39,560 nucleotides of DNA from Acidobacteriaceae bacterium (GTDB lineage Bacteria > Acidobacteriota > Terriglobia > Terriglobales > Acidobacteriaceae). The notes below the pieces were generated by a model that was not told where the DNA came from, made no database searches, and saw only the letters and a list, made by a program, of their open reading frames with translations. The DNA is taken from assembly GCA_003159355.1 (NCBI GenBank), contig PLPA01000283.1, positions 43,621 to 83,180 of the forward strand, written 5' to 3'. A program made the position numbers and the translations under genes. This document shows, piece by piece, positions 19,901 through 27,541 of this stretch (positions are counted from its first letter, which is position 1; each line of letters starts with the position of its first letter).

Positions 19901-20083
19901 GTTCCCATCCTCTGGGCGTCTGGTATCGGATCAGATGTCATGAAACCGATTGCCGCTCCGATTGTTGGCGGCATGATCACCTCTGCTATTCATGTCCTCA
20001 TTCTGGTGCCCGTCTTCTTTGTCATGATTAAAAAGCATGAACTGCGAGTTGGCAAGCTGCACGCGATAAGAGAGGATAATTAA
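16928..20083 (+). CDS. cusA: CusA-like heavy-metal RND efflux pump (monovalent Cu/Ag class)
   Basis: Inner-membrane RND architecture; TM4 signature [15 protein letters not shown] and C-terminal [46 protein letters not shown]; start reassigned from 16883 to 16928, after the cusB stop. Confidence 0.9.
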   Translation: [1051 protein letters not shown]

Positions 20084-20464
20084 TTTATAGTGTAGCTCCC
20101 GCTGCGACAGGCAGTAGCGCTGGTGCGGCTCTTACCCGCCCCTCAGCAACGAAAATCCTCTGTTCAAGTTATTATGTTTCTTCCGCCTCGCGGCGGGTAC
20201 ACCCCTGCTTAACAGTATCAATCCAAAGATGGAGGCCCGGCATCATCATTGAGATTGATGGTGGAATCATCCTTAATGCCCAAGACATAAGCCCCAAGAT
20301 CGTCGAAGATCATGTGCAATCACTCATCGGCATTTCGCAGGCACTTGGAACTATGGCTTCAGGTTGCGCGAAATCACTACCACCCGTACTCCCGCGTTCA
20401 TGACTGCCGGTGGTGCTGACGCATAGTGCGCGGGAGAGTACTGTACGCGACATTTGGAGGCTTC

Positions 20465-23400
20465 ATGAAGATTCGTATTCCATTATCAATCGCCGTGGTG
20501 AGTTTGCTGTTTATTCTCGCCAGTTATTCCGCGAATGCACAACTGACAGAGTCCACACTCATAGGATCAGCTGTTGATGCCACTGGTTCCGTGGTTCAAC
20601 ACGCGATCGTTTTGGCTACCAACGAGTCAACCGGTATAAACCGCGCGGCGACAAGCGGCAACGATGGCTCCTTTACCATAACGGACTTGGCGCCGGGCAA
20701 TTATTCCGTCCATGTCAAGGCGCAAGGCTATAAAACCTTCGAGCAGACCCACCTGCAACTGAATGTTGGGACCACCACGCAGGTTAATGCGCGCCTTGAG
20801 GTAGGGCAGATTCAGGAAACTGTCGAGGTGATGGCCGATCAATCGCAAGTTGCCGTGTCGAAGGACGGGCGTCTTTCAGACACATTGCATGAAACGCAGA
20901 TTACTCAGCTTCCGATTCCCGTCCGCGACGTCTTTTTCCTGCCAAGCCTTAATGCGGGGGCTACAAATATTCCAGGTCAAAATATGTCGTACAAACTCAC
21001 CAATTCGCCAACCGTCACTGTCAATGGAAACCGCTTTCGCGGGAATAATTATGTTCTCGACGGGTCGATGAACACCCATACTCTCAATGAAGGAGAGCCG
21101 GGCATTGTTCCCAGCATTGAATCCATTGAGGAAGTGCAGGTTCAAACGGGAAATTTCTCCAGCGAATACGGGCGCGGCAACGGTTCCGTAGTCAATATGC
21201 GAACTAGATCCGGGACGAACGAGTTTCACGGGAAAGCGTGGGAGTATCTCAAAAACACCGATCTCAACGCGAGAAATTACTTTGCCTCACAGCGAACGCC
21301 ACAAGTATTCAATCAATTCGGAGCGCGCGTAGGCGGCCCAATCATCCGAAAGAAGACCTTTTTCTTTGGATCGTACGAAGGCACGCGCAATGCTCTGGCG
21401 CAAGCTCTCTCGTTTCAAGTTGAAACGCCGGAGTTCGCAAACTATGTGGAAACCACCGCGCCCAATAGCATTGCGGCGATGCTGTTGAAGGACTTTCCAC
21501 CCGTGAAGCCCATGCCTGGAACCACAACGGAGTATCTGAACGAGACGGATTTTACAACGCCCCAGGGCACGGTGATTCCAGGAACAGGAACTGATCACGA
21601 TATGCTCCATGACTATCTCCGATACGATCAGTACCTGACTCGCGTCGATCATACGGTCAATGGTGGAAACGATACATTGACGGGTCGCTGGATCAACGAG
21701 TTTGAGCGGAGCCTGGGTGCGACAAACTCCCTGAGTTCAAATTTGGGCGTGTCCATGCGCGGTTTTCTTGATCCTTATAACGGCGCATTTGGAAATCTCA
21801 ATGTAGGTGAGATCCATGTTTTCCACGGCAACGTGAACGACGCCCGCTTTTCCTTCCAGGACGACATCATCAGCTATGCTAGGCCTGACGCGCAATATCC
21901 AGCCATCAGCATCACGGGAATCAGCGCGCAATTCGGCGACCCTGCCAGCTTGGGGAGCCGCATCCGCACTTACGAGTACCGTGACACTCTAAGCTCTATC
22001 ATCGGCAGGCACCTGCTGCGCTACGGCGGGGAGTTCAGGGATATTTTCATCGCGCTTAGCGTGGGCGCTCCAAAAGCAGGCAGTTTCAGTTTCAATAGCC
22101 TGCTCGCTTTTGCCAATGACAGTCCCTATTATCAAAGCCTTGTTGTGAATCCAGCGACGGGATATCCAACGGCGGTTCAGCATGATTACACTTCGCATGA
22201 AGCCGGATTATTTCTTCAGGACGATTGGAAGGTGAATGCGCGGTTGACCATCAACTCTGGAATCCGATGGGATTTTTTCGGCGGGCCAAGCGAGCGCTAT
22301 GGAAAACTTTCATCCATTACTTTTGGACCGGGAACGACCTTTGACGAGCAGCTTGCCAGCGCCTCTGTCGGACAGGTGTCGAGCCTCTTCCATGCGCAGA
22401 GGGACAATTTGTCGCCGCGTGTAGGCCTTGCCTATGATCCATTCGGAGATGGCAAGAGCTCGATTCGGGCAGGCTTCAGCCTCTCCTATCAGCCGATTCA
22501 CGGATTGACGCTTCTGAGCGGTACTGGAAATCCGCCATTTGCAGTTACGGCTATCTTGCAGCCAAATGCCGGATATGGCACAAGCATCCTATACGGAATC
22601 CCGGTCCCTTACAATCCGGAATTCAAGACAACATTGAATGCGCAAGGTGGAATCGTAAGTCCGCCGGGGACTCCTCCGATTCGCATTTCTCCCTGGCTTA
22701 TCGATCCAAAGCTCAAGACGCAATACAGCGAGAACTGGTTCTTGAGCCTTCAACATGAGTTTGCGAAGGGCTGGATTGCGGAACTCGGATACATCGGCAC
22801 GACCGGGGTCAATCTCGAACGACGGGACGACCTGAACAGGTTCGATGGCGATTTGCTCATCAACAATGGCATTCAAAAACGAATCAATCAAAACTGGGCC
22901 GGTATTACTTATGCGACGAACGGCGTCTCCTCCAACTACAACGCCATGACCGCCGAAATCCGCCATCAGGCGAGTAAAACACTTATGGTGCAAGCCAACT
23001 ATCGGTGGTCCAAGTGGTTCGACGATGAGTCTGACACCGCTTCATCTTTCTGGGCCGATAATTCGCAGGGATCGCGCGGAGCGCAAGATGCGGCCTGCTT
23101 GAAATGTGAGCGTGGGCCTTCGGAATTCGACATCCCGAAGCGCTTTACTGCATCCGCGGCATGGACCCCTGAGTACTTCAAGGGCCACAACTTACTCGCA
23201 AAGGCGGCTGACAACTGGCAGTTATCAACCATTGTCGCGGTGCAATCGGGACGTCCTTTCAGCGTTTACTGCTCGGCGTCTTTTCAAGCAGGATGCGATT
23301 GGAAGGCTGATGGTGGAGGCGGCATTGGAAGCGGATACTATGACCGCCCGATGGCCCCGCCGGCAGGCTCAATCAAGAAGAAGTTCAGCCAACAGGAATA

Positions 23401-23728
23401 CGTGAATGGACTCTTCAATCCCAATGTTTTTCCAATCCCTGTTCTGGGCACAGATGGCACATTGAAGCGCGACGCATTCCGCGGCTCGCGCCAGATCAAT
23501 ACCAATCTCTCACTCGCGCGCGGCTTCAAAATCGCAGAGTGCAAGGAGTTCCACGTGCAATGGCAGGCGTTCAACGTCATCAACACCACCAATCTCTATA
23601 TGCCCAACGGCGACATGGCGTTGGCTCTGGAGCCAAACAAAACCTTCTCCACAACTTCAATCTTCGGCAAATCCACGCAAGCCTTTGATCCAAGGATCAT
23701 GCAGGTTAGTGCTACATTCTCATTTTGA
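20465..23728 (+). CDS. TonB-dependent receptor with N-terminal CarboxypepD_reg-like domain
   Basis: Signal peptide MKIRIPLSIAVVSLLFILASYSANA; STLIGSAVDATGSVVQHAIVLATNESTGINRAATSGNDGSFTITDLAPGNYSVHV; ...YGRGNGSVVNMRTRSGTNEFHGKAWEYLKNTDLNARNYF; GGAGG RBS. Confidence 0.94.
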   Translation: MKIRIPLSIAVVSLLFILASYSANAQLTESTLIGSAVDATGSVVQHAIVLATNESTGINRAATSGNDGSFTITDLAPGNYSVHVKAQGYKTFEQTHLQLNVGTTTQVNARLEVGQIQETVEVMADQSQVAVSKDGRLSDTLHETQITQLPIPVRDVFFLPSLNAGATNIPGQNMSYKLTNSPTVTVNGNRFRGNNYVLDGSMNTHTLNEGEPGIVPSIESIEEVQVQTGNFSSEYGRGNGSVVNMRTRSGTNEFHGKAWEYLKNTDLNARNYFASQRTPQVFNQFGARVGGPIIRKKTFFFGSYEGTRNALAQALSFQVETPEFANYVETTAPNSIAAMLLKDFPPVKPMPGTTTEYLNETDFTTPQGTVIPGTGTDHDMLHDYLRYDQYLTRVDHTVNGGNDTLTGRWINEFERSLGATNSLSSNLGVSMRGFLDPYNGAFGNLNVGEIHVFHGNVNDARFSFQDDIISYARPDAQYPAISITGISAQFGDPASLGSRIRTYEYRDTLSSIIGRHLLRYGGEFRDIFIALSVGAPKAGSFSFNSLLAFANDSPYYQSLVVNPATGYPTAVQHDYTSHEAGLFLQDDWKVNARLTINSGIRWDFFGGPSERYGKLSSITFGPGTTFDEQLASASVGQVSSLFHAQRDNLSPRVGLAYDPFGDGKSSIRAGFSLSYQPIHGLTLLSGTGNPPFAVTAILQPNAGYGTSILYGIPVPYNPEFKTTLNAQGGIVSPPGTPPIRISPWLIDPKLKTQYSENWFLSLQHEFAKGWIAELGYIGTTGVNLERRDDLNRFDGDLLINNGIQKRINQNWAGITYATNGVSSNYNAMTAEIRHQASKTLMVQANYRWSKWFDDESDTASSFWADNSQGSRGAQDAACLKCERGPSEFDIPKRFTASAAWTPEYFKGHNLLAKAADNWQLSTIVAVQSGRPFSVYCSASFQAGCDWKADGGGGIGSGYYDRPMAPPAGSIKKKFSQQEYVNGLFNPNVFPIPVLGTDGTLKRDAFRGSRQINTNLSLARGFKIAECKEFHVQWQAFNVINTTNLYMPNGDMALALEPNKTFSTTSIFGKSTQAFDPRIMQVSATFSF

Positions 23729-23736
23729 GTTACTCG

Positions 23737-23781
23737 CCTGTCTGCGGCCTGAGAGATTATACTTCTCTGGCCACAGACAGG
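23737..23781. terminator. Intergenic stem-loop, probable terminator or attenuator between the TonB receptor and the polyferredoxin gene
   Basis: cctgtctgcggcctgagaga-ttatact-tctctggccacagacagg inverted repeat (one internal mismatch, 2-nt bulge) 8 nt after the stop codon; no U-tract. Confidence 0.5.
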
Positions 23782-23837
23782 TGATTCCACTGTCGCCAGA
23801 TAGGTTGCGGCACGAGTTTAATTTGGAGGTCCGTGCC

Positions 23838-25361
23838 TTGACAACGCGAATTCGCCGTATATCGCAGATTGCATTTTTTTTCTTATTTGTCTGGTTGCTG
23901 GCGCGCGCAAAGATGAATTACTCATCTGGCGCAGATACGCGGACGTTGCATCCCGTCAACTACTTTTTCAAGCTGGACCCGCTGGTTTCCCTCGTCAATT
24001 TGCTGGCAGGCCACGCGCTTTACCTTACACTCACATGGTCGCTCGTAATCCTGATTCCGACCTTTTTTCTGGGGCGCTTCTTCTGCGGCTGGATCTGCCC
24101 CCTGGGCAGTTTGAATCAGTTCCTCGGCGGCATCCGTTCGAAGTCCATGGGGCGCAAGGCGCTGATTGAAGCCAATCGCTATAAGAAGTGGCAGACGGCG
24201 AAGTATTTTCTGCTGATCGCCGGGCTGCTGGCCGCACTCTTCCGCGGCAGTATCGTTGGTTGGATCGACCCCTTCAGCCTGCTGGTGCGATCGATGGGAG
24301 TGTCGATTCTGCCGGCCGCTGCCAGCAAGAAATATTACGTCGTCTATCAGCCGCACTATTGGCCGAGCGTGATGATGGGCGCGGTCTTTCTGGCGCTACT
24401 ATTGATGAATCTGCGGGTGACGCGCTTCTGGTGCCGTGCGTTGTGTCCTCTGGGCGCGCTTCTGGGCGTGGCCGCGCGGTGGTCGTTTCTGGGACTGCAC
24501 AAGGATACGACCACCTGCAACCAGTGCAGCCGCTGCATGATCAACTGCCAAGGCGGCGACGATCCAATCGGCGGCGCGCCGTGGCACAAGGCGGAGTGCC
24601 ACCTTTGCATGAACTGCGTCGAGGCCTGCCCGCACGGAAGCCTTGAGTTCCGATTCTTTCGCAAACTCCAAACGCCGCCGGAGGTTGTGGGAACGAATCT
24701 AAGCCGACGAAGAGCATTGATCGCGGCTGTGACCGGGCTGGCCGTCGTGCCTTTGTTGCGCGCGCAATCCGCGTTGGGCAAGAGCCGCAACGAGCGGCTG
24801 ATCCGGCCGCCGGGAGCACTTGACGAAACCGATTTCCTGTCACGGTGCATCCGCTGCGGCGAGTGCGTGAGAGCGTGTCCCAACAATGCACTACAGCTCG
24901 CGTTTACTGAGGCTGGGCTGATGGGTTTGTGGAGCCCGGTCGTGACGCCGAAGATCGGCTACTGCGAGCCAAGTTGCGTGCTATGTTCGGAGGTCTGTCC
25001 CACGGGAGCGATTCAGGAGATGACGCCCCGGCAAAAGGGTTGGATCGCGGTGGAAGGTATCGCTTCCACGCCGCTGCTCATCGGCACGGCGGTTTATGAC
25101 CAGAGACTTTGCTTGCCGTGGGCCAAGGCCACCGATTGCGTCGTCTGCCTGGAGTGGTGCCCAGTAGCGCCCAAGGCGATCTATGTCAAGGACGCCATGG
25201 TGATGGACGCGGAAGGCAAGCCCAGGATGCTGAAACAGCCGCACATCGACCTCAATCGCTGCGTGGGCTGCGGGGCATGTGAGTTCGCCTGCCCGCTCCA
25301 GGAGCAACCGGGCGTGTACGTGACCAGTAGCGGAGAGAGCCGGTCACGTCTTCGTTCTTAA
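23838..25361 (+). CDS. Membrane-bound polyferredoxin, NapH-NapG-like fusion (putative quinol dehydrogenase)
   Basis: NapH-type FFCGWICPLGSLNQFLG and CRALCPLGALLG motifs after TM helices; multiple [4Fe-4S] motifs (CNQCSRCMINC, CHLCMNCVEACP, CIRCGECVRACP, CVLCSEVCP, CVGCGACEFACP); internal SRRRALIAAVTGLAVVPLLRA; TTG start at 23838 with GGAGGT upstream. Confidence 0.85.
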   Translation: MTTRIRRISQIAFFFLFVWLLARAKMNYSSGADTRTLHPVNYFFKLDPLVSLVNLLAGHALYLTLTWSLVILIPTFFLGRFFCGWICPLGSLNQFLGGIRSKSMGRKALIEANRYKKWQTAKYFLLIAGLLAALFRGSIVGWIDPFSLLVRSMGVSILPAAASKKYYVVYQPHYWPSVMMGAVFLALLLMNLRVTRFWCRALCPLGALLGVAARWSFLGLHKDTTTCNQCSRCMINCQGGDDPIGGAPWHKAECHLCMNCVEACPHGSLEFRFFRKLQTPPEVVGTNLSRRRALIAAVTGLAVVPLLRAQSALGKSRNERLIRPPGALDETDFLSRCIRCGECVRACPNNALQLAFTEAGLMGLWSPVVTPKIGYCEPSCVLCSEVCPTGAIQEMTPRQKGWIAVEGIASTPLLIGTAVYDQRLCLPWAKATDCVVCLEWCPVAPKAIYVKDAMVMDAEGKPRMLKQPHIDLNRCVGCGACEFACPLQEQPGVYVTSSGESRSRLRS

Positions 25362-25615
25362 GAGCGCTCGTTCGCCTCGATTGGTTTGCGAGAGTCTCTC
25401 CGGCGCAGCCAGCCAAAGACGCCGGCGGCGGCCAGAATGGCAGCGGCAATCCAACTGATGGCGGCCGCGCGGTACTCGGATTCCCGCGCGCTGGCCAAAG
25501 CTGTCTGCACCAGCAAAACTTCCAGCAGCAACCACAACTCGGCAAGAGCCCAAAACCACCACGGGCGCTTGCGTATTGTAATCATAACAACATCGTCGCC
25601 GTTCGTCATAATCAT
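25358..25615 (-). CDS. Small membrane protein, putative RdhB-like membrane anchor (85 aa, two predicted TM helices)
   Basis: ATG overlaps the rdhA stop (4 nt); hydrophobic segments WWFWALAELWLLLEVLLVQTALA and AAAISWIAAAILAAAGVFGWL; position matches rdhB in rdhAB operons. Confidence 0.65.
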   Translation of the reverse strand: MIMTNGDDVVMITIRKRPWWFWALAELWLLLEVLLVQTALASARESEYRAAAISWIAAAILAAAGVFGWLRRRDSRKPIEANERS

Positions 25616-26985
25616 CCTCTTCTATCGGATGGCTGATCTTTCGTCCACCATTGTTCTGGGTCATGCTGCTTGCCGTAGCCGAAGGCGTTGTCCATGATGC
25701 GAAAGACGCCATCCGTGGCCGGCGCAATCGACGCTATGGCCTTCACACCTTCGTGAATCCATGCCTGATCGCCCTTCGTGTACGGGCAACTGGCAAGACA
25801 CACGCCGCAAGCCGAACCCGACTTCTGCCAATATTCAAAACACTTGTAAGAGTCCTCGAACCAGGTTTTGTGTCCGGGATTATTCCACGGGCCTTTGGTT
25901 TTGAAACTCGGCTCGTCGTCGAACGAAAGGGCACGCGAAGGGCACACCTCAGCGCACTTCTTGCACGTCTTGCAGAATTCTACCAGGCCGAAATCGACAG
26001 GTTTGTCGTATGCCATGGGCAGATCGGTAAAGACCTTGCACAAGCGAACCGCGGGACCGAACTCAGGCGTGACCAGCTTATTGAGGCGGCTCAATTCGCC
26101 AATGCCCGCATCGAGCGCGAACGGTATGCTCTGTGCCGTATCGTTCACGCAAGGTATCGCCTCATAGCCGAGGCCGCGGATAAACACGGCCAGCGATGAG
26201 ACCACAAAAGCAGAGTGGCTATAGCCGAGCGCCGAGGCTGCATCGCCAAGTGGCGTGGGCGTGCGAGCGAGCAGTTCGATATCCATCGGAATGGCGATAG
26301 CCACCACCCACTTCATCTTCCGGGGGATCACAAACTTGGTGTCCGTCACCTCCGGCACATCGACATCTTCAAAGACAATATCTTTATCTTTCTCTTTCTC
26401 ATCTTGCCGCGGCACTTGCAGGTTGACATAGCTCTCGTTCATCGGCGCGATGCCGACAAGCCGGGCGCCGTAGAGTCGCGCCGCAGCCTTCACGGTGTTC
26501 GCCATCTCCTCCGGCGAAGCCGTATAACGCTGGGCGCTTGGTTCTGTTGATGTGCGCCCAGGAGTGCGCGTCCATGACAGCAGGCCCGTGCCGGGTCTGG
26601 AGCTGCGCATCACAGTCCAAGCGCCTTCGCTCAACTTCTGATCGGGCAGACTGAATCCGGGCTTCTTCTCGTTGGTCCACGCGATCAGGCGCTTGGCCTT
26701 GGAGACTTGCTCCGCTTCAAAGGAACCAGTTCCCTCGTGTTGCGTCTTCAATGGACGATAGAGCGCAAACATATCGAAGCCCGAAAATCGCTTGTAATCG
26801 GCGTTCGTTTCACCCAATGTGGGCCGGACCACAGTCTTGACCCACCGGGCGCGTTTTCGTTGGTTGCTCCCAGTGCCGACACCGGTCACAAGCGCTCCAA
26901 GCCACCCAAGCGTGCCGGTTGCCGCAACAAATCCGCCAGCCTTCAACAGGCTGCGTCGTCCTATTGGCTTACGCAGTTCTTCCAC
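25612..26985 (-). CDS. rdhA: Reductive dehalogenase catalytic subunit (RdhA-like), Tat-exported
   Basis: Twin-arginine GRRSLLKAGGFVAATGTLGWLGALV; FIRGLGYEAIPCVNDTAQSIPFALDAGIGELSRLNKLVTPEFGPAVRLCKVFTDLPMAYDKPVDFG; CKTCKKCAEVCPSRAL and YKCFEYWQKSGSACGVCLASCPY, the RdhA-type FeS motifs. Confidence 0.9.
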   Translation of the reverse strand: MEELRKPIGRRSLLKAGGFVAATGTLGWLGALVTGVGTGSNQRKRARWVKTVVRPTLGETNADYKRFSGFDMFALYRPLKTQHEGTGSFEAEQVSKAKRLIAWTNEKKPGFSLPDQKLSEGAWTVMRSSRPGTGLLSWTRTPGRTSTEPSAQRYTASPEEMANTVKAAARLYGARLVGIAPMNESYVNLQVPRQDEKEKDKDIVFEDVDVPEVTDTKFVIPRKMKWVVAIAIPMDIELLARTPTPLGDAASALGYSHSAFVVSSLAVFIRGLGYEAIPCVNDTAQSIPFALDAGIGELSRLNKLVTPEFGPAVRLCKVFTDLPMAYDKPVDFGLVEFCKTCKKCAEVCPSRALSFDDEPSFKTKGPWNNPGHKTWFEDSYKCFEYWQKSGSACGVCLASCPYTKGDQAWIHEGVKAIASIAPATDGVFRIMDNAFGYGKQHDPEQWWTKDQPSDRRG

Positions 26986-27260
26986 GTTAACAATCCTCTC
27001 AGCCGAAGTCTAATCCGCCAGTCGAGAACAGTCGTCAGCCGAAAGGTTGAAGCCTCGATCCATCTTTCTGTGGCTTCATTACTCATTCAAATTAACGAAG
27101 CGCTCCATTCGCTTGCTGTTAGAAGAAGTCGAGTGTTGGTTCCCGTCCGGCAGCGCCGGGGAATGGTACTATGGGATTCATCGGAGCGTGGTGGTTGATT
27201 CTGGCGCAAATCGTCAGCTTGTAGAATTGGGAGCCTATTTTTCCCTAGAGCAGATTCGGT

Positions 27261-27350
27261 GGGTGTACTTTTGGGTGTATTTTATGAAAACATATTTGTA
27301 ACCAATTGCAAATCAATAACATGGCAGTCGATATGAATCCCCCTCTCGCC
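27261..27350. repeat. Left attachment-like direct repeat: GGGTGTACTTTTGGGTGTATTTT plus GAATCCCCCTCTCGCC
   Basis: Same two motifs in the same order at 33850-33938, 74 vs 72 nt apart; the second resembles a tRNA-Ser T-arm/acceptor 3' end. Confidence 0.5.
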
Positions 27351-27385
27351 AGGAACCCTTCCAAGAACATCCAAAGACATCCGAT

Positions 27386-27429
27386 AGAAAGACGCAAAGC
27401 CTAGCAAATTCTAGGCTTTACGTCTTTCT
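27386..27429. repeat. Long near-perfect hairpin agaaagacgCaaagcctag-caaatt-ctaggctttAcgtctttct
   Basis: Two 9-bp perfect arms separated by a single mismatch, 6-nt loop. Confidence 0.75.
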
Positions 27430-27465
27430 GCGTCCAGATGCATCCAGGTGCAGCCGTGTTCTGGC

Positions 27466-27479
27466 GGGTGTACTTTTGG
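27466..27479. repeat. Third copy of the GGGTGTACTTTTGG motif
   Basis: Exact match to 27261-27274 and 33850-33863. Confidence 0.6.
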
Positions 27480-27541
27480 TTTGAGGGCTTTGTTATGCTC
27501 CATTCCCTCGAAGAGAAACAATTGGCCTCCAGTTTTGTCGA

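Noticed and set aside
20084-20464. Cobalamin riboswitch upstream of the TonB receptor
   Set aside because: Considered because RdhA needs a corrinoid, but the expected AAxxGGGAA / GCCACTG-type conserved boxes are not recognisable; only the inverted repeat is reported
27047-27301. 84-aa ORF between rdhA and czcA (MKPRSIFLWLHYSF...)
   Set aside because: Overlaps the att-like repeat region and lacks a convincing RBS; likely non-coding
27335-27350. Intact tRNA-Ser gene
   Set aside because: Only a 3'-end-like fragment (GAATCCCCCTCTCGCC) is present; no anticodon or D-arm upstream
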